Below, one piece after another: positions 34,281 through 46,100 of a stretch of 64,000 nucleotides of DNA (positions are counted from its first letter, which is position 1; every line of letters starts with the position of its first letter). Under the pieces are notes generated by a model, which did not search any database, was not told the DNA's origin, and saw only the letters and a list, made by a program, of their open reading frames with translations. Origin of the DNA: Rotaria sordida (lineage: Eukaryota > Rotifera > Eurotatoria > Philodinida > Philodinidae); the NCBI GenBank assembly GCA_905250125.1, contig CAJNOL010000618.1:54050-118049 (forward strand), in the 5' to 3' direction. The position numbers were made by a program, and so were the translations under genes.

Positions 34281-35971
34281 ATGACAAATCATCATTCTAA
34301 TATAGAAGTATGTAGCTAGTTGAAGGTATGAATTGATGAATAGAAAAAAGATTTACTTATCGGTTTTTGTGGTTTCTTTTTTTCTTTTGGGATTTAATTA
34401 GTCATTACGTACGATTAAATCTAATGAACAACGTTTAAAATCACTTGATGAATATGAACGTGAAAAAAAACTTAAAAAAAATTTAATAAAAGATTCATTA
34501 AATAATCAAAATAAAACAACACATTTAAAATTTGATTCTGATAATGAGGATGATCAACCAAAAGAATTTATTGAAAAAAAATTTCAATTATTTGATGATA
34601 ACGAAGAAATATTAAATGTTGATGAACATTTTAATTCAAAAACTACTACAAAAAAAAGAAAAAAATTACAAGATCTTCAAGTACGTTTAACAACAACAAA
34701 TGATCCACGTTTTCAATTATCTGAACAATTTCTTGATGATCATCAGAAAACATTTGATGATAATGATGATGATGATGATGATAATGATAATAATGATATT
34801 TCAATTGAAGAAGAAAAAAAGAAATCTCTGGCTATACTTGATCAAATAACAAATGCTAGATCTTCTATATCAAAACCTAAAACAAAAATGATTCGTTTTG
34901 ATCCTAGTAAAACTGAACACAGAATTTATGAACTTAATTCAGGAATTGAAACTTCTGGAGATAATCTTAAAACTTCAGAAGATATCAAACCAAAATCAAT
35001 ATTAAAACAAACCAAAGAAACAATACCAACTATGTAAGTTTAATATTCACATAGAAGTAAGATCTGTCAGATTCTAAATATTCAGATCCAGACTTTATGG
35101 GTTCTACATATATAGACTATTTGCCTTGAATTGATATAAAAAACTCAAAATTATTGAACTATTTTATTTTGCATATTATAAATTTGTTTGTTTCTTTTTT
35201 TATGTTAAGTGATTCGACACGAACCTATGAATTCGATGAATCTAAATTAAAATCAATGTTTAATAAAACATCAAATTTAACAAATACTTCAAAAGAAAAT
35301 GAAGGATTTCAATTTCAGTTTTTTAATAATAATGAATCTATTACTTTACCTACTCCAAGTTTGTTTAATTTCTCTTAATATTCAAATGTATGTATATAGG
35401 TAAATGTTTTTGATTTTTATAGAAGTATCTTCATTACCTAAACCAATATCGAATGGAAAATCGAAAATCTTTTTAAATAAAATCGATGATACATCAAGTG
35501 ATGAAGATGATAATGAAAAACCATCTTTATCAGAAGAGTAAATATTATATATAGAAATCAAAAATATTGATTTCCTTTTTTTTTTTTCTTTAAATAGTAC
35601 GGAAATAAAAGGTGAAATAACAAATGAAACATTCTTTTTTTTTGATATTGATGATCGATTAAAAGGTAAAATTTCCTTTTTCTATTGTTCTTATAAAATC
35701 AAATTTTAAATTTTTATTTTTATAAATTTTAGATGGTTTAGAAAGTTTCGTACGTACTGAAGATTTAAATGAACTTGAACGAACATGGCCAACAAAACGA
35801 AAAGAAATAGGCGAAGTAAAAAACATCCTTTTTTTCTGTTTTATTTTAAACAAATATTTCAATTAGGCTCTTCGAACAAAACATCGTAAAGCTATACAAC
35901 GGAAAGATAAGCATCGAGTATTTAATCATCGTCGTCAACAAAAACAATATTCTAAATCGAATATTGACTAA
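34281..35971 (+). CDS. NOL8: Nucleolar protein 8 homologue, C-terminal type without RRM
   Basis: Exons 34281-34307, 34402-35033, 35210-35358, 35423-35537, 35598-35665, 35733-35815 and 35867-35971 join in frame to 392 residues. NOL8 is a nucleolar protein needed for rRNA processing and ribosome assembly. Matching features are the helical basic start (RLKSLDEYEREKKLKK), the acidic FDSDNEDDQ and FQLFDDNEE, the LQVRLTTTNDPRFQLSEQFL block (human LQSHFGTDDRFR...RFL), the EEEKKKSLAIL helix, MIRFDPSK, GFQFQFFNN, the aromatic ETFFFFDIDDRLK, and a Lys/Arg-rich end. Human NOL8 (over 1,100 aa) begins with an RRM. Here the first exon is only nine codons (MTNHHSNIE) with a consensus GTATGT donor, so the RRM is absent. 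The stop is 133 bp before the next gene. Confidence 0.82.
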
Positions 35972-36097
35972 ATGTTTTACTTCCATATTGTTGTTTTTTA
36001 AGAAAAGAAAATTAACAGTAATTTGTTATTTACTGTTTTTTTTTTTGTTATTAGCAAGGAAAGAAATGTTAGAAAACTTTGTCTTTCTTTTCGTTTT

Positions 36098-36099
36098 AG
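36098..36099 (+). promoter_or_regulatory. Lone splice acceptor 5 bases before the TOMM6-like ATG
   Basis: TTTCGTTTTAG precedes ATATA and the ATG at 36105, in a 133-bp gap after the NOL8 stop. The tight spacing and the position of the acceptor favour trans-splicing. Confidence 0.45.
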
Positions 36100-36104
36100 A
36101 TATA

Positions 36105-36383
36105 ATGTTTTTTCCATCTGAAGGAGGTTTACCTGCAGGTGCAGGAGGTCGTCGACCAGGCGCAAATCGTCCTACTGGACCAGCAACAAAATGGGATTAT
36201 ATTAAAACATTTTACTATGATCCAGTAAAATGGTAAAATTCTATAGAAAAAAAAAAAGAAAATAGTTTCAAAATTACTTTTTGTTTATATTATAGGGATT
36301 TTGTCAAAAGTGTTGGTTTTTTTGCTATTACAGTTTATATGATTCGAGATTTTGCATCAAATGATCTTCTTCCAATGGATTAG
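36105..36383 (+). CDS. TOMM6: Small single-pass membrane protein, TOM6 (TOMM6)-like
   Basis: Exons 36105-36232 and 36296-36383 encode 71 residues. The Gly/Pro-rich start (MFFPSEGGLPAGAGGRR) is followed by KWDYIKTFYYDPVKW and then a C-terminal membrane segment, DFVKSVGFFAITVYMIRDF, ending ASNDLLPMD. Human TOM6, a 74-residue assembly subunit of the mitochondrial outer-membrane translocase, has the same layout: a DWLRG...F..DR.DF segment, then a GLFA.GVWLAR membrane helix and a short tail with DLM.P. Length and topology agree, but identity is low, so another tiny mitochondrial membrane protein is possible. AATAAA lies at 36411-36416. Confidence 0.55.
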
Positions 36384-37860
36384 AACAATAGTTGTTTTTC
36401 TTTTGTTTGAAATAAAGTATTAACAAACAACAAACATAAAATTATCTGTTTCACGATTATTGAACGTATTTTAACGATCTTTATGGAGTTTTATAAAGAA
36501 ATATTGATCGTTTCAGGCGAAATGGAACATACGCACCTTTGATTCTTTATAAGGGTTATTTTTCTCAATAAGTTCTTTTAGCATACACTAGTAATTAGTG
36601 GGATTAATCGTTTTAGGTTTCAGCCAGTAAAAATTTTTAGTTCTAGTTTCCTACTTAATAATATATATACTAGTGGAAAATGCGATATCATTTTCTAGCT
36701 GTCTCAATGTGCTCGAGACATAATGCATAGCCCACATAACTCCTAATATCCTTCTTCTTGAAGGTTCATTACTTTTTCTTTTTATTCACCAATACTTCGT
36801 CTTATTCTGCAAGTTTATGTGTTCGACAACTCTGTTGTTTACGAAAAAAAAAGATTAATTTTATTATCAAAATTGTAATAGCAAATATTGAAGTGATCAT
36901 TACTCGCATAAACTTTTAGAACAAATGAATTGTGAGAATATGATATTCGACGCAAATTTTACACGACCATAAAAGATATCATTCCCAATGAAAAATTGTT
37001 GGCTTTTTTAGTTGACTATTAATTAAAAATGTAATTAGCGAATATCTCTCTAGTTATATGAGATAAAAGAAACAGAAAACTTCAGGATAGATTCTATGGC
37101 ACAAACCATATCTATAGTGGAATATTCAGCAAGATTGAACTCCTCAAAAAAATCAATATTCCAGAAATCCTGTCAAATCTCGAAACAAAAAATGTTTATC
37201 TTACGATCATCTAGAGATTCTAAAGAAGGATTTGTACCGTTTGAAATTGGTTTTGAACTTTTCATTCAGTTATAAGCTCATTGATTGTTTTGAAAAACTG
37301 AGCCATGCTCGGAAAAAACTTCGGATAGACTGTTTGTAACCTCAAGAGTTATCTACAGAATATATTATTGAGTTTTTAAAAATGCTGTCTCAATTCGAAG
37401 TTTTTTTTAAAGCTAAAATACATGAATTGCAAATCGATATCCTTTTTAACACTATTTTTTTTTACTGATGCCTCCTCTAGATAATAGTATTTAGAATAAA
37501 TTAATTTATATGTAACATATAAAAATTAGCTCGAGAAAAGTTCATTATTCTGAGATATACGTGTTTTAATTTTGCAAAGTCACGTTATTAACGGACAATT
37601 TTGTTCGTATGTTTGAAGTGATATTTCAAACTTCAGATATTGAAAGATTGAAGAATAATTGTCAAAAGAAATCTAACTTTCAAGTTGAGTATAACATTGA
37701 TATCGATGAAGAAAGTTTTCAAAGAAAAAAAAGAAATTCATTTAAGTCAAATTTCTCTGATTTCATTCATACTATTATATAACGTCGATACCTGTTATTA
37801 TTTTTCAAAAAATATCAAAAAAAAGATAGTATGATTCCAAATAAAACAAAAAAAATCTTC
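36384..37860. other. Intergenic region with a family A repeat copy
   Basis: No gene is seen. From about 37030 to 37740 it matches, in the same orientation, the repeat of carrier intron 1: TAATTAGCGAATATCTC, AACTTCAGGAT, then a degenerate GTCACGTTATTAACG in place of the 14-bp motif, and CAAGTTGAGTATA near the end. The region separates the + strand cluster from the convergent OPT gene. Confidence 0.65.
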
Positions 37861-40800
37861 TCAATTAATAGATATTGGACGATCTCTGGGAATAATTCCC
37901 GAATAATTAGCATGTGAGAATGGACAACCATCTCCAGTATGTCCACCAGTTCCCCACCATGTTGGAAATTCTATTCCATTATTTTGCATTATAAAAAAGA
38001 TTATTAATACACCAAAAGCCACACCACAATCCATTGCTGCCGAAAAAACATATGCATAACGTTTCCACCATGATCGTGCATGTCGAAGAAGTATAAAATT
38101 GAAAATAAATCCAACTAAAAGCCATGATGGAAAATTACCAGGTGGAGCCGGTGGCATTATTGCTGTTGCTGTTAACATAATTGGAAAATGAATATATTTC
38201 AACCATTTAACATTAGGAAATTTTTTCATAAGAAACCAAAATGGTATAGGAAGAAGAATACCACCGAGAAAACCATAGAGAAGTGGTGAATAGATAGATC
38301 CTTTGCCAAACATTTTTTTTGGACCTAAGTTATACATATTAATATAAAAACAATATTTTACTGATACAGATTTCAATAGAATTAAAAATTTTGAAGTTTC
38401 GGAAAACAATGTTTGATGGTCTTTTTTTTTCTTCTCGAACTCATTCAACAATATAGATAACAAAATTTTGCTTACCGATAGCTCCCCAAATAATAGATGC
38501 ACTAAAAAATATATTAGCATTAGGACATGTCCATCGAGTATTTTGTGGTGTACAAATATTTGGAATATTATTCATTAAATAGGTTGCTGTTAGATAATTC
38601 ACAATGCCTGCTATAATTGTACCTACTAATTGAGTAACAAACATTGCACGTGGTGGAATCTAAATATAATTATTTAGAAGTTTATTGTTAGTTATATATA
38701 TATATGTATCATACCTTCATATAATGACCTAATTTTAAATCAGATATTAGAAGTAGAGCTTGATATTGTGTAATATATCCATAAGTTTTAAATGTTATAT
38801 TAGCTAGGGGATCACCGGGAATGACAATACCAGCAACAAATTCAGTAATAACGTTAAGTCCTAAATAAACATTCATATTACGAAGAAAAAAAATAGAGAA
38901 GAAACACTATAGTTACTTACCAATGGTTTGATTGGTAATAGCTTGAACAATACCAGTAGGTAGAACAAAAATAAATGCAATTGCAACAGCAACTAAAATT
39001 TACATTAAATAGAAAATTAAAAGAAAGAAAATGAAATCAAAGAAATTATTCTCATAGTATTGCTAAATAGAAGACAATATTATGAAATTAAGACCAATTC
39101 ACTTAATTTTTGCTACTTTTATACTAATAAAATAGAGATGGGTAAGTCCGAGTCATGACTCTGACTTGAAAGGTGGATGCCGTTGACTCAAATCATTCAT
39201 TCAAACGGTAATTCATATCAACTGCTAGAAAAATCATGCATTCCACTTACGTGAGTACCAGTTGAATGTATATTTTCTGAAAGGTGGTATTTTAATGAGA
39301 TCGAATCGTTCAAATTTTTTACAAGCTAGTGTTTGTATTTTAACATCTTAGAAGAAGAATAAGTCGAAGGAAAAACGCGAGATTTTGGTATTCCGAAGTC
39401 TCGCTTTCCCTCTCTTCTTAACAATAAGACATTAATTCAAATGTTAATAAGTTTTTTTTTACTGGTAAACAACTTTAAGTTTAGGTTTTTATTGGCAAAA
39501 ATTGATACTTTCTTACTATCTTGTGAAACTGTATGAAAGTGAACGATTGATGTCACTGACGTCTTTTTGTTGATAAAGCTATAGTAGTTGTGTCATTTTA
39601 TTTCATGTAGGACCGTTCTTATTTTAGTTTTTGTGCATAAAAACTAGGAACAAGATATGAATGCCAATATACTAATATAAGAATAACAAGTTTTCTTTTA
39701 TCAATAAAATAGAATGTTTGACACAAAACAATTCTGTAAAACTTCAAACTTTAAGCCAAAAATTTTGTAACAATAAAGTATAACCGCATATCATTTCTCA
39801 TTCATGCAATGTTTTATCCAAATTTTCTCTTTGAAAGGAGTAGTTTAAAACTTCAGCAGGATGAATACCTATTTTTGAGAGAACAAAAACATAGCGCATG
39901 TTAAAATAATCACAAAATCTGGAACGATCAATCTGATGTCTGGAGAGGTGCCGCTTCTACACTAGATAAAACACTGCATACATTATCGGTAAATTATTTA
40001 TATTTCATTCGAAATATCACAAAACTTTATTCAACTTACGAATTAGATAATACCATGGCATTAATTTACCAACATGACAAACAATAATAGCAAGAGTAAA
40101 TGCTATGATAAACAATATGGTATACCTAAATAAAAAACATATTCCATCTTTTTTTTTTTATAAATAATTCTTATACATACCACCATTCTGGTGCTTCACG
40201 ATAGCGAGACATAAGTACAGCATGAATGTCATTATGATCATCCTTCAGAGATGATCGAAATTGTTTTATTATTGTTTTACCTTTATATCATCGGTAATGT
40301 TTAGTTTTCTTCAAAAATAAAAATAAAAAAACAAATGTTAACTTACCATGATACAATATCGTATGAACAATAACTGCTGATATTGCAGCAAATGATATAG
40401 CATACGAAAGAGCAAGAATAGTTGACATTCGAAGCTCACCTTTATAAGATAATTATAAATGAGAAAAATGATTAGATCACATAAATATTTTTACAAAATT
40501 AACATACCATAGTTTTTATAAGCAGTTTCATTTAAACGCATTTGTGAATTTAGTACAGCCGAAACATTATAGAAATAACCGTCTGCAGTAAAAACACGAT
40601 TACTAACAATTGGCATTGCTTTTGAATCCCATAGATTAGTATAATATACAATAGGTGCTATTATCCATGCTAATAAAACAAAGCCAATCAGTATATTAAT
40701 TTGAGCCCTATATAAATATAAACAAGAATAAAATTTATGTATGAAAAACAAAATAACGAGTCTATTCTATTAGTTCACTTGCCAGAATGGAACAATTATT

Positions 40801-41938
40801 GGTGAACCAAGAAATGCAACCCATGCATTCCAATCAATTTCTATTGAACCTATACCAAGTCCATTAATTCCAGTAAGTTGTGAGAGAACAACATTATCTG
40901 GTTTAATCATACATATCCAAGAAAAAAGTGATAAAGCAGGAAAAATAAAACCAGGAAACCAATACCATAAAAATTGACACAATGATGCAATGAAAAAAAA
41001 TCGTAGACGTGACATTTTCCAATATGATTCTTTATTTACTTCTTCTTTACTATCAATATCTCTATCATTATGTAAAGTTCGAAAAAGAGCACAATTAACA
41101 AGATTAGTTGGCCATATCATAGCTGATGGCCAAACAAGAAATTTTCGCATAATACCAGCTATTCCATAACCTAAAATTTGTGATGTAATAACAAAAGTAA
41201 TACCAACTAATGGATGAAGTAAGCGTTTATAAAATATTCGCAATGTTGTAATAACATCAATAGCATATGCTGTACTCTATAGAGTATAAATGATATATAT
41301 TTTTTCTTTTTTTTTTTATTGTATATTAAAAATAAACTTACACATGTTGCATTAGCCATTGCTGTTATAATACAATGTTCTTTAATAGTAAATGGACCTG
41401 GATTAAGAGTAAAACTCCATCGAAATATTTTAAATTTTCGATCTGGTAATATTTTAGCCATTCCTTTACCTAATGGATATGTTAATAATTGTGCAACAAG
41501 AGTACCAACAAAAAGTGGTGATGTTCGATACCAAAAAAATTGATTTACAAACGAAAGAACACATGTAAATAAAAGACCAAGAAACCATGATCGAAATGTT
41601 AAAACCAATATAGAAGGATCATCTTTATTTGAAACATTTGTTGCTACTTCTTCATCTAATACTTGTTCATTCCCATTAGTAGAAATTGATTGTGTTGAAG
41701 CTACAGAATCTTCTGGATTATCAATATGAACTGTTGAAGTTTCATTACTAAATACAATATTTAAATTATTTGTATTAGATTCAATATTTGGAAACAGTTC
41801 TAAATCAATATTGTCTTCATATTCTTCTGCAAAAGCTATATTGTCTTCGCCATGTTTCGTTTGATTTTTTGTATGTTTTTTACGATTCGGATTAATTTGA
41901 TAAACGGGTGTAATAAGCCGTACGCGATTAGTCGCCAT
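37861..41938 (-). CDS. OPT-family oligopeptide transporter
   Basis: A polytopic membrane transporter of the OPT family (proton-coupled uptake of small peptides or metal chelates in characterised members). The start is the ATG at 41938, 19 bases after a splice acceptor. Exons on the minus strand: 41342-41938, 40779-41277, then small exons near 40705-40505, 40440-40350, 40257-40040, 38993-38937, 38922-38715, 38658-38475 and the last one from about 38325 to 37861. The N-terminal ~130 residues are acidic and cytosolic-looking. Family motifs are present: the NPGPF block ([20 protein letters not shown]) and the KIPPR block (GHYMKIPPRAMF). There are about 12-14 hydrophobic segments, and the C-terminal third contains [20 protein letters not shown] and the ending [10 protein letters not shown]. 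No frameshift or stop was found. OPT genes are common in fungi, plants and prokaryotes and, to my knowledge, absent from most animals. The many introns show the gene is domesticated in this genome. One intron is about 1 kb (39.0-40.0 kb). Confidence 0.92.
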
Positions 41939-41956
41939 GTTCAATATCAATTAATC

Positions 41957-41958
41957 CT
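41957..41958 (-). promoter_or_regulatory. Lone splice acceptor upstream of the OPT start
   Basis: On the minus strand TGTTTTACATTTTAG precedes GATTAATTGATATTGAAC and the ATG at 41938. It may end a 5' UTR intron or receive a spliced leader. Confidence 0.35.
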
Positions 41959-43117
41959 AAAATGTAAAACAATACCAATTATTTTCTATTTTTCTTTTTG
42001 ATAAAATGAATTTTTTTATAACAAAAATAAAAATATTCTGATAACAACCTTAATGACATGTACATCGGAGGTAAGCTTGTGTTATAATGAAGTGAAGAAA
42101 GGGGAAGAAGCAAAAAGAAGAGTAAATATTTAAGAGAAAAATGAGAGAATAGATTATTTTAGAGGAACAAGAGTGAGCCGAATAACCATTCACTATTAGA
42201 AATATATAAGTGATTCTAAATAGAGCAAAAAATGATTGTACAGATGATTTTAATTGCTAAGATACATTTTATCAAGTTTTAAAAAATAGCTACATGTTTT
42301 TATTAATAATATCTATTTCGTAACAATAAAAATGGGAAATGCAGAAAAACGAGGAGAGGATGTCGCTACAACGTTTCTAAAGTAGATTATGTTTACTAAT
42401 CCACGTACTATGTTAATTTCGATAAATAATCATTGTTATTAAATCATGTCAATGAGAACTTATTGACCTTATATAACGAATAAAAAGAGAAAAGCATCGT
42501 CATCCATGAAAGGATAGAAAAAATAGTAAATGAATAGTGTAAAGTATTTGAAATTAGTCGTTTTGACTACCATAAAATTTAAAAAAATATATAGAAATTT
42601 TTAATTTGACACACAGAAATTTTAATGTGAGTTTAATAAGCTTTCTTTTTATTTTTCTATTTTATATAATCATTAATTTCTTTCTACGCTATTTAGACTT
42701 ACTCTATTTAATGTTTCATATATTTTGTGTTAACTCATCCAGAAAGAGTCAAACAAGTAATGCAAACGAAAATGGTCACGTTGTTATTTTTTTTTTAAAC
42801 ATATGATTCATTTATTGCTGTTTATTTCTGACGTAAAAGTCGTATTTCAAAACGATTATTTCTTTTCAAGACAAAAAAAAAACATCACATTATGATTATT
42901 TATGTAAATTAAAAATGCCAATGTCTAGAAATATTGAACGCTTGGATAACAACCAATCTGCTAAGTATCTGGTGCAACTATATGGTATATGTAAACTTGA
43001 GTATTATAGAACGAGGAAAAAAAAAGAAAAAAGAACGAGTATAGAATATTATGCCATCGAGCAAACGATTGTGGCGAAAAAAACGAAGACGTGGGTGTAG
43101 ATGAAAATTGCCAATAA

Positions 43118-43168
43118 GAGAAAGAAAAAGAAAAAGAAGAAAAGAAAGAAAAGAAAGAAAAGAAAACG
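43118..43168 (+). repeat. Purine-rich (GAAA)n-type simple repeat
   Basis: An uninterrupted run of AAGAAAG/GAAAAAG-type units made only of purines. It is simple-sequence DNA with no other apparent role. Confidence 0.85.
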
Positions 43169-46100
43169 ACTTCGTAGTCTAACTATCACTATGAAGTTTT
43201 TAGGATCGTGATACACTATTGGACTCAAATTATCCTATATTTCACTAAAGCTAGCATAAAAATATTGGCAACTATTAGAAAATAATTCAATGTAGTGAAT
43301 ACATTTATGTCTATAAACTTTTCTATGAATATTTATCATAAAATACTTATTAATCGTCATAATTTTTGTACGTTAGTTTTGATGAAAAGTTATATCTATC
43401 CTCAGACATTCATTGTTTTGACCTACATTTTAGCCCTTATCTCTACGTAAGAAAAAGGCATGATAAGTTCGAGCACTGAAAAGTTTATTTACGTGTTGTC
43501 TGATCATGACTAAAGTTATCGTGACGTGACATGCTTACTAAAATTGATTAGGATTGACGATTATTCACAAATTGTTCTCAATTCATGGATGTATCAAATA
43601 ATAATAGTAGCCAACCAACCTTACAAAAAAGTTTCAAAAATCATTAATAAAATCTTCTAAAGCAATAATAATTTCATAACTACCAGAAAATTGACAACTA
43701 TTTGGCACATGAAAGTAAATTATAACTTTCATTTATATAGAAAAGAAAGATTTTATCACAAATTTAAAAAAAAAAATGATTAATTAAGATGTTCATAGAA
43801 AAGTCACGCGTTTATGTTTAATAATTTAATCTTTTTTTTTTTACATTGACCTTTTATGAACCATACATTTTCTAATAGAAATTCTTTTGAATAAAATAAG
43901 GGATCATTTTCATAAAGCTCAAATAGAAAAAAACAACATCAGTCATCAATTTTCTAGTGAACGAATAAAGTCATTCTGAAGAAAGACTGGCAAGTTGGCC
44001 GCTGTCATAGCTGAGAGAATGAGAGTTTGCTTCACTAATCAATGTATCAATTTAGAATGAAGATTACATAAATTCTTCAACTGTTTTAAATTTTATTCTG
44101 TACTTACAGTTCAACTAAATTATTATATCACAACACAAGCAATGTTCTCTGTTCGTGCCATAAACTGTCCAAATCCGATGTCGATTCTTTAATCATATCA
44201 TCTGTCGAAAGCGTTTGCGAATTCGCCAACAAATAGTACTGATACATTCAATCCAATATGGTGGAGCTTCCTTACTGAAACTTCGACATGCTCTCTTTTT
44301 TCCACTTGACTACTAGCCCTTTATCCTCTGTTGACTGATTAAGACTTAACTGTTTTTACTATACCTCATTAAAAGGTATATATTGCTGCTTTTCCTAGGA
44401 GAATTTCTTTCTCGCTTCTGTCTAATGATAAATTTGTCACTCGATGATTATTTTCGACTAAAGAAAATGTCATTGAGTACTCACAGGTATTTGTAGCAGA
44501 AAGGTTGAACACGATTTCGTTATTTACACAGATTAAACTGCTTTGTTCCACGTTCCGATGTGTTTAGTATAGACACAACATGGATATCATCTCATGACAT
44601 GATAGACTCACTTGTAATGCTTGATGAAAGAAATTCTTGGTGCTTTCTAGAATTCCAAGAAACAGCCTAACCTATTTTTTGTTCTTTCTTTTTCTACTTT
44701 TTTCTTTTTTCTTTCTCTTTCAATTTTTTCCTCGTCACTTTTCTCTTCGAACAATCTGCATAACTACAATAACGTCCTTTTAAGATTACAATTGTCAAAG
44801 AACAATAAAAGGCTTTACAAGAAGAAAAAATGCCATTGTGAATAGAAAGAGTAATTTTCAGTCTGGAAAATTGTTCTACTTCGTATGAGTTTTGTTGAAT
44901 AACTTGTTTACGTCGTTTGCCTATTATTATTATTGCTTTTGTAAGGTACCGCTAGCGCCAAATCCAAGTAGATTTTTTTCTCATTTACCTATATATAGTT
45001 TGATAGACCTTGATAAGTTGCTCATAAATATAGAGTTTTTATTTCTATTCCACCGTTATTTGATTGAAAAAAAGCTCGAATGCCCGAAAATATAAGATTA
45101 ATAATTGTGAACTCACCTGTTTTTTTGCAAAGATCATTAAATTTCGCTTATGTTATTTTTTCAAACTGTATGAAAACATTTTATTCTGATTCAAAAGATA
45201 TTATTTGATTTAATTTCGAAGTAATAATCTTAAAAGAATTCTGTTCAATGTACATAGCTTCAGCATACTTCGTAACACCTATTTGTTAATATTCGTGTAA
45301 ACTGCTCCAATTTTTTTTGCAACAAAAGATAAAATCAAATGTCCTATTTCATTAGAATCGCCAGACTAGAAACTACAAAAATATCAATTCAGTTTTTCTC
45401 AGATTTTATTTTATTGTTGAGAAAGATGCGTTTACTAGAATACTCACAAATAGATGCTATGAAGCATGTTGGAGTTACCTATACCGGACAGCATTTTTTT
45501 AAGCTTATTACTTGAAAAAAATAACATAATTGAAATTTGATGATTTTTGTAATAAAAAACAGCGAATTCATAATTACCGATGCTACATTTTTGATTATTC
45601 GAGCTTTTTTTTTAACCAAACAATGGTGGAACTACAATAAAAACTAAATATTGGTGACCCAAGAAAAAATTCACTTGAATTTTGTATTAGTGATACCTTA
45701 CACCTTGCAAAAATAATATTGACATCATGCCAAATATTGACTAATAGACTTGTTGCTTCAAAATGATATCTAAATTGAAGCCTTTAGGTATTGAAATGAA
45801 CGGGTTTTTTAGTAATCATTCCTTAGCTGATGTAAAGAAGCACTTTTTACTTTTTCAACCATAAAAGAACAACAAAACTGTGTTAGTATTTTTTTACGAT
45901 TTTTCTTGATTAAACAACAGAATAAGAAATGTAAAATTTATTTTTTGTTGTTTATCGTTCTATTTGTGTACATAATCAAACAGAAAGAATTCAAACTTCT
46001 TTCAATTTTCTCATTGTTTATTTAATCATTTATAAAAATAGATTGATCGAAATAGACAATATCGCTTAGTTCATTCTATCCACAAAATGATTATATTCTA

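Noticed and set aside
39010..40020. Foldback in the 1-kb OPT intron
   Set aside because: Only tiny palindromes (GAGTCATGACTC and a GCGAGA/TCTCGC pair) are visible; no long arms could be matched by eye.
44369..44551. 60-codon minus-strand frame with plausible composition
   Set aside because: No homologue recognised and no neighbouring exons; too short to claim as a gene.
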